A stretch of DNA of 64,000 bases from Adenophora triphylla var. japonica (taxonomy: Eukaryota; Streptophyta; Magnoliopsida; Asterales; Campanulaceae). The notes under the pieces were generated by a model. That model ran no database searches. It was given only the letters and a program-made list of their open reading frames with translations, and was not told the DNA's origin. Positions 1 through 10,304 of this stretch are shown here, in pieces. Position 1 is the first letter of the stretch; each line of letters opens with the position of its first letter. The stretch spans positions 62,001 through 126,000 of the forward strand of contig JAFEMH010001463.1 in the NCBI GenBank assembly GCA_022495995.1, read 5' to 3'. A program made the translations under genes and the position numbers.

Positions 1-2
1 GA

Positions 3-1079
3 AAGGCAAGAGAGCTAATGAACGAAGTCCATAATGGTCCCTGCGATCCTCACATGAATGCCAGAGCGTTGATGCAAGTGATCCTCAGAATGGGTTACTA
101 CTAGATCTCCATGGAAACAGACTGTGTTCAGCATGTCCGAGAGTGCGACAAATGCCAGCGGTTTGCCAACCTTAATCATCTCCCGCCTCACGACCTGTAC
201 TGCATGACGACTCCTTGGCCGTTTGTATCTTGGGGTATTGATGTTATAGGGAAAATAGCCCCGGTTGGAAGCAATGGGCATGAGTTTGTGTTAGTGGCAG
301 TGGACTACTTCACGAAATGGGTGGAAGCAAAGTCTTATAAGGTCCTCACTTCCAATAAAGTGGCCCAGTTTGTCAAAGAAAACATCATGCGCAGATATGG
401 GGTGCCAAATGAGATCATCTCGGATAATGGGACACACTTTGAAGGAGACTGTGATAGATTGTTGTCAGAATTCAAAGTCACTCGCCACAAATCATCCCCG
501 TACAGGCCTCAGACCAATGGAGCGGTAGAAGCTGCAAATAAGACACTCGAGAGAATCATCCGAAAGATGGCCACCCGCGGTCGTGACTGGCCCAAAAAGC
601 TACATCTAGCACTCTGGGGCTACAGAACTTCTGTCAGAACAGCCACGGGAGAAACCCCTTTCGCATTGACCTACGGAATGGAAGCAGTACTGCTAGTAGA
701 ATTGGAAATCCCGTCGCTAAGGGTCCTCCAGAAAAATAGCATCAACGAAGTAGAATGGTTGCGCAGCCGGCATGATGAGCTCGCCCTACTTGATGAAAGG
801 AGACTAAAGGCCATGGAACATACCCGAGCCTATCAGAGGCGAATGGCCAGGGCATTCGACAAAAAGGTCAAGGCCAGAGACATCAAAGAAGGTGACTTGG
901 TATTGAAAGAGAAGCCCCCTACCAGAGACAACCCTCTAGGAAAGTGGGAACCTGTTTGGATCGGCCCGTACGTAGTGCAGAAGATACTATCGGGAGGAGC
1001 AATGAAGCTTGCAGACCTGGACGGCAATCCTTTTGTTCACCCGGTCAACGGTGACAAGCTCCGCCGGTACTATGTATAA
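3..1079 (+). pseudogene. Ty3/gypsy integrase, C-terminal part of pol, one stop
   Basis: This encodes the end of a retroelement polyprotein that inserts cDNA into the genome. The frame is already open at the window edge. A zinc-binding HHCC region begins with HNGPCDPH at about nt 30-53 and ends with CDKC near 144. The catalytic core shows the D,D,E residues in GIDVIGKI, SDNGTHFEG and the NGAVEAANKTLERI segment. A chromatin-proximal tail follows (GDLV, GKWEPVWIGPYVV, DKLRRYYV) and the frame ends at TAA. An in-frame TAG at 102-104 falls where related integrases have Trp after GYY, consistent with TGG to TAG. No frameshift is visible. The rest of pol is upstream of the window. Confidence 0.9.
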
Positions 1080-1114
1080 AATAAAAAAAAAGAAAAGAAA
1101 AAAGTGCAAAAAGA

Positions 1115-1252
1115 GTAATACCCAGCTAGGCAGAAAACCCTAAAAAGGGCGGTTTAGGCAGAAAACAGGGTCGCACATAAAAGAAAATAGTGCAAAAATA
1201 GTAATACCCAGCTAGGCTGAAAATCCTGAAAAGGGCGGTCTAGGCAGAAAAC
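1115..1252 (+). repeat. Short tandem repeat after integrase, about 86-bp period
   Basis: GTAATACCCAGCTAGGC starts at 1115 and again at 1201, each followed by a GAAAA-CCT-AAAAGGGCGGT-TAGGCAGAAAACA pattern. It is non-coding and lies between the integrase stop and the insertion point of the nested element at 1256/10008. The preceding 1080-1114 is A-rich. Confidence 0.75.
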
Positions 1253-1256
1253 ACGG
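1252..1256. repeat. Target-site duplication CACGG, left copy
   Basis: CACGG immediately precedes the TG of the left LTR and is repeated at 10008-10012 immediately after the CA of the right LTR. Five bases is the usual duplication length for Ty3/gypsy integration. Confidence 0.9.
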
Positions 1257-2667
1257 TGAATGTGCGCTCGCCCCGCGAAATTTTGGTTTTCAACGGTGAA
1301 AGAGTAAAAAGAGAGTTTCCACGCCATGCTTAAGAGGTGCACATTGAAAAACCTATGAAAATAGAACGGGTTCGGGGGTCAGGTTACGTGTTGGGAAGAA
1401 CCGAGAGTTCACCCAACACGCCTCATCCGTAGACGAGTCTTTCAATTAAACATCCAAGCAAATCCAAAAGTGTGTGCAAATGTTGACAATGAACAAGTGT
1501 GGTAATCATGCATTTTATTAATATGAATCGAGGCTTACAACTTGTGAGCCAATTTATTTAGGGAGGCCACGTCCCTACTACAACAATCTAGAACATATTA
1601 CAAGGGGAAAAGGTTTCTGCAGATAGGCACGATATGTCGCATGACACATGACACAGGTGACCAGATATGTCACGTGACACAGGATCACCTATGAATAATG
1701 TGTCGCGTGACACATAGAGGCCATCTGCAGAAACTTACACAATGAACACCAGAATCAACAACAACTCAGATCTAATTAACTAAACAGATTAGATACGAAA
1801 TACAGAAATAACAACAATTCAACCCCGGGAGTGTGGATATGGGTAGATCCACACCCCCTTGGGGTTTAAACACCAAATTCAAACAAGTATTCAACAATGA
1901 AAGCTCAATTACACAGATTCAACAATTTAAACAGAGAGATTGCAATTGGGATTCAGTAATCTAGACGGATAGAGTCTGATTACTGAATCCTAACTGAAGT
2001 ACAAAATAGAATTATAAAGAATTGAGTAGAAGGGAGAGAGAAGAGGGAGTTTGAGATTCGTTACCCTTGTTGCTTCCACGAATTCTGTATCAAGTTAGAT
2101 ACAGAACCCTTCAATTGGCTGCTTCTGGTCTTAGGAGCTTGGGAGGATTGATGCAAAGGATCCAAGTGGTTTGGTCTAGGAAATGGGTTTGAATTGGAGG
2201 GAATTGGGGTAGATTGAGGGTAAGAGAGAGAGAGAATTGTGTTTGGGGTGGAATGTTACGTTGCAATTTCTGCAGAGTAACAGTAGGTGAAATTGGGATC
2301 CATTTCTGAGAGGGGGAGGGTCTTATTTATAGGCTGCAGTTAGTAGCCTCAATGTGTCGCACGACCTTACGTAGCCACTTTCTAGGCCTCGAGTTGTCGC
2401 GTGACACAAGGTGGCTCAACTTCTTTTGGCGCCAAAACCAGATTCTGGAACATTCAGGGAAAATACCCAAAAAGTTCAAAAGGTTTTATTCCCAAGAGGT
2501 CCTTTGGCATGAGTAAGGTACCAAAAGGTACTTCCTTCGCGGAAAACTTATGAAATGTTTCCGGAAGTCTTGGGATAGGCCGAAAATTTACCAAAACGCC
2601 CCTTAATGCAATTTTATTATATTAAAATGCATCTAAAAGGGTTGCGAATTGGATTGGCGTACTTACA
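1257..2667 (-). repeat. 3' LTR of nested element 1
   Basis: This is a 1411-bp direct repeat of 8592-10007. On the + strand it starts TGAATGTGCGCTC and ends GGCGTACTTACA, giving TG...CA ends on both strands. A TATAAATAA box on the - strand lies near 2323-2331. It contains several TGTCGCGTGACACA-type imperfect palindromes (about 1643, 1677, 1701, 2351, 2395). Confidence 0.92.
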
Positions 2668-2682
2668 GAGCCCCTCGGCAAC
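2668..2682 (-). promoter_or_regulatory. Polypurine tract of nested element 1
   Basis: On the - strand GTTGCCGAGGGGCTC abuts the TG of the 3' LTR. Nearly the same sequence precedes the 3' LTRs of nested element 2 (16104-16118) and of the outer element (28059-28073). That position and conservation fit the primer for plus-strand DNA synthesis, although the tract is only moderately purine-rich. Confidence 0.75.
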
Positions 2683-2787
2683 ATCACTTTTGGAAAAAGT
2701 GAGGTTGTCGATAAAATAAGACCCAATCCCAATGAGCATCAGGGGATAAGGGAACGGGCTAGAAGGTGAATCTGGGGAATTGGATGG

Positions 2788-2842
2788 CTGGACCTTTTTG
2801 AGAAAGGATTCCTACGTATCCCTTAAAAAGGGAATCAAGCCA
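2788..2842 (-). other. Conserved pre-LTR motif of the Tat-like elements
   Basis: On the - strand this reads GGCTTGATTCCC, a short stem, GGGATACGTAGGAATCC, then CAAAAAGGTCCAG. Close versions occur at 16222-16276 and, on the + strand, several times within 27540-28010 of the outer element. A shorter relative is near 10090-10125. It always lies upstream of the polypurine tract. Its role is unknown. Confidence 0.65.
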
Positions 2843-2949
2843 AATCATAGTTCGGAATTACCAAAACTAATCCGTAAGCAAGAAAGGGGTAGGGATGTAT
2901 CTTCATACCTTTGTTGTGCTTAACTATAACTTCTTGAGGGGTTGGTACT

Positions 2950-3650
2950 ACTGCGGGTGGCTAGTAGCTGCCATTTATGCCAAGTTGTAGCTGTCGGAGG
3001 GTCTCATGCCGCAACTGGTGTTGGCGAGTAGCTGCTGGAGGGTCTCATGCTATCACTGTTGATGGGTTGTAGCTGCCGGAGGGTCTCATGCTACAACTGG
3101 TCTTTGTGGATGTCGGAGGGACTCATACCACTTTATTGGTGCAAGGTAGCCGCCAGGGGACTCACACTACTGTTGCTTCTCTTCGTGGATGCCGAAGGGA
3201 CTCATACCACTTTGTTGGTGCAGGGTAGCTGCCGGAGGGACTCACACTACTGCTGCTTCTTCTCTTTGTGGATGCCGGAGGGACTCATACCACTTCGTTG
3301 GTGTAGGGTAGTTGCCGGAGGGACTCACACTACTGCTGCTTCTCTTCGTGGATGCCAGAGGGACTCATACCACTTCGTTGGTGCAGGGAAGTTGCCGGAG
3401 GGACTCACACTACTGTTGCTTCTTCTCTTTGTGGATGCCAAAGGGACTCATACCACTTCTTTTACTCTGCTGGGGATAAGTGTAGCTGCCAGGGGACTTA
3501 TGCTACTGCTTTCCTGCTTTTTTGGGGACAAGTATAGCTGCCAGGGGTCTCACGCTACTGCTTTCATGCTTTTTGGGGATAAGTATAGCTGCCAGGGGTC
3601 TCACGCTACTGCTTTCCTGCTTTTTGTATTCTACCGGTTTTGTCAAATGC
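2950..3650. repeat. Tandem repeats in nested element 1, 81-83-bp period
   Basis: GTGGATGCCGGAGGGACTCATACC recurs at about 3185, 3268, 3349 and 3432, alternating with GTAGCTGCCGGAGGGACTCACACTACTGC. Shorter degenerate copies lie on both sides. The open frames across it have no family resemblance and come from the repeat structure. Related but fewer units occur at 17290-17380 and 17700-17830 in nested element 2. Confidence 0.8.
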
Positions 3651-3689
3651 TGGATGGCCTTTGTTGATTTTTTTTGATTTTTGTGCCCT

Positions 3690-4336
3690 GAACTTCACTT
3701 GGTAAGCCGGGGACTCTGCATTCTGGGGAGTTGGATTTTTGGAAATTTTTGCTTGGTAAGCCGGGGACTCTGCTTTCTGGGGAGTTGGCTTTTGCTTATA
3801 CCTTGGGGCCACTGATCTTGGAACTTTTGATCTTGGTGTGCTCTGCTTGGGAGGCTAACATAGATACGGACTTTTTGTCTCGATTTTGTCTGAAGGCCGG
3901 TCTTCAAGGTTCAGTGAGGTTCAGTTGATCATTGTACCTGCGAGGGAGTCTACAGAGCATGCCATCAGGGGTTAAAATTGTAAATCATCAAATCATAGGG
4001 GTATTTTGAAGATTTGGCTATGTGGATCGTTGTGTCGCACGACTGGTTAAAGCCAGTGAACAGTCTCTTATAAAGGCGGTCAGTCTTCATTTTTGAAATG
4101 TATTTTAGAGGGAGGTGGACGGTTTTGCGAGGAGAAAACATCCTTGTGTTCAATTTCGAGTGCGATCAATAGATTCTAGGGTTTTATTTAGCTCTTAGCT
4201 TGCCACCATGCCTCCTAGACAACGTCCCACGAAGAAGGGACCTACCCAAGCTCAGTTGGCCGCTCGTAGGAAGAATGCTCAAAGGAATCAATGGCCATTC
4301 GTCCCTCAAACTGTGAGAGGAGATTTTTATCCGTAG
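3690..4336 (+). other. Non-coding stretch with a cryptic + strand start
   Basis: GGTAAGCCGGGGACTCTGC is repeated at about 3701 and 3756, as in nested element 2 (17459, 17523). Further right, a TATA-like TCTTATAAAGG near 4066 precedes GCCACCATGCC at 4202-4212, a strong plant start context. The frame from ATG 4208 is basic (begins MPPRQRPTKKG) and stops after 42 codons at 4334. I do not recognise it. It runs opposite to gag, like the antisense genes of the outer element, so it may be the stump of a lost antisense gene. Confidence 0.35.
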
Positions 4337-4339
4337 CTT

Positions 4340-5305
4340 AAAGAGCACACTTCATTCAACCACCAAAGCCGATATGAGCAAATATTTTGATCGATCCTGA
4401 GGAGAAAACCCACTGATATCGAGAATCAAACTCGGACAGATGAACAGTGTATGGGCATGGTCCTTGAGGAGGCCGGATTTTCTGAGATTTGTTTGTGATT
4501 TCGACCGAACCATTTATGGTTGCCCACGTTCCGCTCCATAGGAGGATCTCAGGTCGCCGTAGTTCGGGCTTATCCCGAATGGAAAGAATGAACGTTGAAA
4601 TTCGGGGATTTGAGGACCTTTGAGGATTTTGAGAATTGAAAGAATATGTCCTCTTGGAGTGTCGATGGGAGACACGGATGTGAAGCCCCAGTTGGACGTC
4701 CACGGCAAGTGTTTGCGGAGGAGAAATGAAATATGCTCACATGCAATGTCGAATGAACGGAGGGAATTTGCACAATCTTCGCTTGATGTCCTGAAACTGC
4801 TATCCGATAGGAACTGCGACTGGGCTTCAGGGTTTCGATCGGCTTTCGGGTGATTTAGGATATCATGACCTCTTAAAATGAGAGGTCGGCTAGGCCTTTT
4901 ACTGACTGAACCTCTAAAGATGAGAGGTTGGCTTTTGGGTATGTGTTTGGGATTTCTAAGGTGAGAGAATTGATTTGCTTCTTCAATACCTCTAAGAATG
5001 AGAGGTCAATCTTGGCTTTGGTCAAAGGCAAGGGTAATGGGAATGTCCTCTAAAATCGAGAGGACGGCTTGGATTTGGTCAAGGTAGTGGGAATATCCTC
5101 TAAGATTGAGAGGATGGCCGGAGTTGGTTGAGGTAGTGGTGAGGGACATTCGTGCTGTCTTTTTATTCACTCTGAGACTCCTTTTTTTTTTAGTAATGAC
5201 CGGATCCTTTGACTTTTTGCTTTTGAGAGGATCGCTGGGGACTAGGCTCTCTTTCTTTTCTTCTTTCCCCCCTTTTTTATGTATTTTTTTTTATTTTTGT
5301 CTCTC

Positions 5306-5340
<35 letters not shown>

Positions 5341-5995
5341 GAGAGGAGAATTTCAACTAGTCCCCAGGATGGATCATTGCTTTCTGCAGTTCTTGAGCTT
5401 GGAGATGGTCGATGCTTCTTTTGAATTACGGGAGCCTCAAGGATAGTCCCTCTTCTTCTGGCGATGGCTAAATGGGTTCCAAATATGTCGATCTTGAAAT
5501 GAAGGGGTGTGCTTTAGTGAGGGTAAGGTAATGGTTTTCCTATGGGTGAAGGGTTTCAACCGCAGTCTCTACCGAATGATCTGAACGAGATTGAGCCTTC
5601 AATTTCTTCCTTAAGTTTACTCTTGTGGAAGATCCATGTAAATTCATCAGGCAACGAGATAGCAAGGACAATGGAAGATATGTGAGCATAGGAGATGCTA
5701 GGTGGGGAGTTGGTAAGCCCCACTTTAGGAAATGATATCAGTTGATTTTCTCATTCCTATCAATTTAAACATTAGCCATTTCAAAGCATTAGTTGGTGAG
5801 CAGCACAAGTGATTATGTAGAATAAGACCATTTCAATTTAAATGTAACGCGAGTGTGCAAGTAATGTCTCGAGTCTAGCAAGAATAGAAACAAATATTTT
5901 ATTATTGAAATAAACAGACTCATAACATGGATGTACTAGATTCAAACCATAGGAACATTTGCTAGCGAAATAAAATAGTCTAGGACCCTACGATG
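4340..5995 (-). other. Non-coding central block shared by the two nested elements
   Basis: This matches 18890-20480 of nested element 2 closely: CCAAAGCCGATATGA, then a run of AGGTCGCCGTAGTTCGGGCTTATCCCGAAT, repeated CCTCTAAAGATGAGAGGTTGG units (about 4910-5115), a T-rich run (5170-5342) and GTGAGCAGCACAAGTGA. No protein family is recognisable on either strand. Conservation in two copies suggests it belongs to the family and is not a chance insertion. Confidence 0.7.
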
Positions 5996-6013
5996 CCTGA
6001 CTGACTGACTTCT

Positions 6014-7274
6014 TCACATGAGGTATCCTTGGAATTGCGGAAGAGGATTGTCGATCACCTTTGGAGGAACTTTCTCAATTCTTCCCTCATCAACCAGCTT
6101 CTGAATAAGCACCTTTAGAACGGAACAATCGTTGGTTGAATGCCCAGGGTACTGATGATAGTAACAGTACTTACCACGATCCAAAATTGGATTAGGTTTG
6201 GTGGGATGGTAGTTATCAAGCGGCTTCATTCCTCTTCGCATCAATCCATTAAAAGCTTCTTCAGTTGATATCCCGAGGTCATCGAATTCTCACTTCTTAC
6301 GAGGTGGGAACTGACGGAGATCTCGGATATTGCTTCCTTCATGGGAACCCAGCTCGATCTTTCCCTCATCAATGAGTTCCTGAATGATCACCCTCAACTG
6401 TATGCATTCATGAGTGACATGTCCTGAATATTGGTGATAGTCAAAATATTTGCTCGGATCTAGGTTTTCGTTGTGATGAAGAGGGATATAATTAACTAGT
6501 TGCTGAACTAAACCTCCGCTCACCAAAACCTTGAGGAATTGATTCATAAGCATCCCTACCTTTCCCCAATACACTTTCTTTCTTCCTTTCTGAACTCTCT
6601 GTGGAGGGGACTCGGGTATTTCCATCTTTTGCTGGATAGGGTTCACAGCTGGAATAAAAGACATCTGATTCACAGTTACATATGAGGTCTCCTGAACGCT
6701 GGTCTTGCGGGGATGATAAGCTGAAACCATATGAACTCAATGGTGGTTGTGGAGCACTTCCTTGCGGGGGAGCTTGGTCGGGGTGGAATAGCGGTGATCC
6801 TTTCTGAGCGAAATAATGACATGACCCTTGGGAATCTGGCTGGTACTGACTCTTCACATCAGGTTGATTAGGAATACTAAAAACCTCAGGGATTGGCTGT
6901 TCATCTTCAATCTGAGTTTGGGCCACATGAGGTGCCGGGGAAAGAATCTTATCTTGTCCATCTTCATTCACCCCTTTCATTACATTTCCACTCCCATAAT
7001 CAACACTGCTGGCATTGATAATTTCTTCGTACGATCTATCTTCGTGGCGAATTATCGTGACCCCTCGGACGCACATTGCTTCAACAAATCTAGCATGAGT
7101 CTCTTCCTCTCGGGCTTTGGAAACTTGGGAAAGCAATTGAGCCTTGCATTCACGAACCATGGCGGCTTCAAGAGCAGCTCGCAACTCTACTACTGACAGA
7201 TCATTCATGTCCAACTGGCCCGAAGTGAGAGGAATTCCAGACTGAACGGATGGCATATCTCTTGCACCAGACAT
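6014..7274 (-). pseudogene. Broken gag of nested element 1
   Basis: Gag would form the virus-like particle that packages element RNA. The likely start is the ATG at 7274 (MSGARDMPSVQ). An N-terminal helical region (ELRAALEAAM, KAQLLSQVSKAREEE) and a Pro/Gln-rich stretch follow. A frameshift near 6700-6750 leads to two zinc-knuckle-like repeats: FDYHQYSGHVTHEC, which lacks its first Cys, and CYYHQYPGHSTNDC, of the CX2HX4HX4C kind. An in-frame TGA at about 6288 separates them. The capsid domain expected between the N-terminal region and the knuckles is missing, but it is present in nested element 2. The element therefore cannot make a complete gag. Confidence 0.8.
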
Positions 7275-7466
7275 CTTGGATAGCGGAACAGATAGGAATT
7301 TTGGAGGAATTGCAAATATTTTGGAGATGCGGACTGACTGATCACCCCTCGTAACAGAGCATGCATCCAAACTTGTCACTACTACAAAAGGGTAGATTAT
7401 AAGGTATCGAAGGGGAATTTTGAGGAACATGAGAGGGAAAGGAGCAGGATAGACTCGCACAAACAA

Positions 7467-8571
7467 TCTTATTCGTCTTCAAGTATAAATTAGTGTTTTA
7501 AAACCTTAGTACGGTTGGGAAATGAGAAGCCTTTATTCATACTAACTATACCTTGGGGAAGCCTAGGGACGCAACGTTCAAATTACACTAAATGCCTTGC
7601 TTTGAAATATATAATAGGTAATGACACCTTCCCAAATCCTAACATCATTATGGAACAGAGAGGTTGTTTAAATTTCTGGGGAAATTTGGGCAGCATAACG
7701 GGTTTTTTCGAAGAATTTCGAAGAAAAAATCCGGCATGACCTCTCGTCGGTGCACATTGACAATGCAGCATGATCTCTCGTTTAGAACACGCCACGGGAG
7801 TGACATGTCCCCACGTGAAATCATGTTGCATTTGGCAACATGCCCACAAGATACGAGGTTTTGGGGAAGGTATAAGAATCTACGATATGTTTCAAAAACA
7901 AGTTATTTTGATGTGATGAAAACGTTGTATCAAAAACCAACCGTGGGTAAGGTTTAAGTGTGGTGCCACCTATAACGCACTAGGGGTTTAGGTTTGATTT
8001 CAGGCGCTCAAACGTAGGCGAATTTCATGGTCGTCCGCGATGCCGTCAATCGCACCCGAGGGTTCTAAATCTAAGTGATGTAGTGTGCGGATGACTATAT
8101 TCTTTTATTTAAAAAACAAGATTTTTTTTATTTTATTTACTTTTGAAAAGAGAAAAGAAAACACACACACACCCTCACTGGAAATACAGGGAACAACAAT
8201 CAACTGAGCCAAATTCGATTCAAGGGACTGCCCTCAAACCAGCCTTCTGAATATCTGTTCAGTGGCCACTCCTTGTCGCGTGACACAGGACATCAAGGGA
8301 CAGAGATGTCGCACGACCTGGGTGGTCATTGAACCAGTACTCTGCAATCATCAAATCAGCCCATGCCTCTCTAAGGCAAGAACAAAGCAAGAATATCTAA
8401 TGCACAACACAATGACCACAAAGCACATAAGGCTCACAAGTCTCATAATCAACAAAATGCATGAACCACAAATGATTATCAAAGATGCACACAAAAATGG
8501 ATGTATTGGATGTTTAATTTAATGAAAACTTGACCCACTTAACATTTGAAAAACAGGTTTTCAAAGGGCAT
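7467..8571 (-). other. Leader of nested element 1 between primer site and gag
   Basis: This is non-coding. It contains TGTCGCGTGACACAGG and TGTCGCACGAC sites (about 8275, 8308) like those in the LTRs, a T-rich and CA-repeat stretch (8095-8175), and a block at 7965-8045 whose reverse complement reappears at 47424-47512 inside the CACTA element. Confidence 0.65.
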
Positions 8572-8590
8572 ATCCCCAGCAGAGTCGCCA
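8572..8590 (-). promoter_or_regulatory. Primer binding site of nested element 1
   Basis: On the - strand, one base after the LTR end, the sequence is TGGCGACTCTGCTGGGGAT. It begins TGG, complementary to a tRNA CCA end, and is the type of primer site I associate with Tat/Ogre elements (tRNA-Arg). This fixes the orientation of the element and identifies 8592-10007 as the 5' LTR. Confidence 0.8.
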
Positions 8591-8591
8591 C

Positions 8592-10007
8592 TGAATGTGC
8601 GCTCTCCCCGCGAAATTTTGATTTTCAACGGTGAAAGAGTAAAAAGAGAGTCGCCACGCCATGCTTAAGAGGTGCACTTTGAAAAACCTATGAAAAGAGA
8701 ACGGGTTTGGGGGTCGGGTTACGTGTTGGGAAGAACCGAGAGTTCACCCAACATGCCTCGTCCGTAGACGGGTCTTTCAATTAAACATCCAAGCAAATTC
8801 AAAAGTGTGTGCAAATGTTGACAATGAACAAGTGTGGTAATCATGCATTTTATTAATATGAATCGAGACTTACAACTTGTGAGCCAATTTATTTAGGGAG
8901 GCCACATCCCTACTACAACAATCTAGAACAGATTACAAGGGGAAAAGGTTTCTGCAGATAGGCACGATATGTCGCATGACACATGACACAGGTGACAAGA
9001 TATGTCGCGTGACACAGGATCACCTATGAACAATGTGTCGCGTGACACATAGAGGCCATCTGCAGAAACTTACACAATGAACACTAGAATCAACTACAAC
9101 TAACACAGATCTAATTAACTGAACAGATTAGATACGAAATACAGAAATAACAATAATTCGACCCCGGGAGTGTGGATATGGGTAGATCCACACCCCCTTG
9201 GGGTTTAAACACCAAATTAAAACAAGTATTCAACAATGAAATCTCAATTACAAAGATTCAACAATTTAAACAGAGAGATTGCGATTGGGATTCAGTAATC
9301 TAGACGGATAGAGTCTGATTACTGAATCCTAACAGAAGTACACAATAGAATTATGAAGAATTGAGTAGAAGGGAGAGAGAAGAGGGAGTTTGAGATTCGT
9401 TACCCTTGTTGCTTCCACGAATTCTGTATCAAGTTAGATACAGAACCCTTCAATTGGCTGCTTCTGGTCTTAGGAGCTTGGGTGGATTGATGCAAAGGAT
9501 CCAAGCGATTTGGTCTAGGAAATGGGTTTGAATTGGAGGGAATTGGGGTAGATTGAGGGTAAGAGATAGAGAGAATTGTGTTTGGGGTGGAATGTTACAT
9601 TGCAATTTCTGCAGAGTAACAGTAGGTAAAATTGGGGATCCATTTCTGAGAGGGGGAGGGTCTTATTTATAGGCTGCAGTTAGTAGCCTCAATGTGTCGC
9701 ACGACCTTATTTAGCCACTTTCTAGGCCTCGAGTTGTCGCGTGATACAAGGTGGCTCAACTGCTTTTGGCGCCAAAACCAGATTCTGGAACATTCAAGGA
9801 AAATACCCAAAAAGTCCAAAAGGTTTTATTCCCAAGAGGTCCTTTGGCATGAGTAAGGTACCAAAAGGTACTTCCTTCGCGGGAAACTTATGAAATGTTT
9901 CCGGAAGTCTTGAGTTAGGCCGGGAATTTACCAAAATGCCCCTTAATGCAATTTTATTATATTAAAATGCATCTAAAAGGGTTACGAATTGGATTGGCGT
10001 ACTTACA
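8592..10007 (-). repeat. 5' LTR of nested element 1
   Basis: This is a 1416-bp direct repeat of 1257-2667 with the same TG...CA ends, flanked on the right by the TSD CACGG (10008-10012) and on the left by the primer site. A TATAAATAA box on the - strand lies near 9663-9671, so transcription would run leftward into gag. Confidence 0.92.
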
Positions 10008-10012
10008 CACGG
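10008..10012. repeat. Target-site duplication CACGG, right copy
   Basis: This matches 1252-1256 and marks where the outer element resumes. Confidence 0.9.
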
Positions 10013-10304
10013 TTGTACCAAAAAAAAATAACAACAACAAAACAAAAATCCAAAAGTTCACCAGAATAAACTACGAAGACCTGAGCCCCTTAGCCTTTCT
10101 TGTAAAAGGGGAACGTAGGCAGCCAGAAATGGTTCGGTCTAAACAATAAATAAGACATTTGAATTTCCATGAAATGTGTCTTGAACAATTTCTAAGATAA
10201 TATCTCTTGTTATTTACAAATTAAAAACTTCTTGATGAGTTCAAGCACGTTCTACTTTTGACTATGCTAACCTGCTACAAAGACTAAAATACACAATAAA
10301 AGGC
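10013..10304 (+). other. Outer element resumes, non-coding spacer
   Basis: An A/C-rich run is followed by GAGCCCCTTAGCC-TTGTAAAAGGGGAACGTAGGCAGCC (about 10085-10125), which resembles the conserved pre-LTR motif, then AT-rich sequence up to the 3' end of the antisense DUF7745-like gene. No coding potential was seen. Confidence 0.6.

Larger units (their letters stand above)
1257..10007 (-). mobile_element. Nested Tat-like element 1, gag-only, non-autonomous
   Basis: The element reads on the - strand. It has a 5' LTR at 8592-10007, primer site at 8572-8590, a broken gag at 6014-7274, a long non-coding stretch and a 3' LTR at 1257-2667, flanked by the TSD CACGG. Both LTRs start TGTAAGTACGCC and end CACATTCA on the - strand. 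No protease, reverse transcriptase, RNase H or integrase motif is visible in the 5.9-kb interior, so it would have needed enzymes from a relative. A hand comparison of the two LTRs finds about 45 differences over 1.41 kb (roughly 3 %), many of them C/T or G/A. It resembles nested element 2 in LTR ends, gag and the central non-coding block. Confidence 0.9.

Noticed and set aside
3047..3667. 206-codon frame with repeated Gly-Leu-Thr-Leu words
   Set aside because: It follows the 81-83-bp tandem repeat and matches no family.
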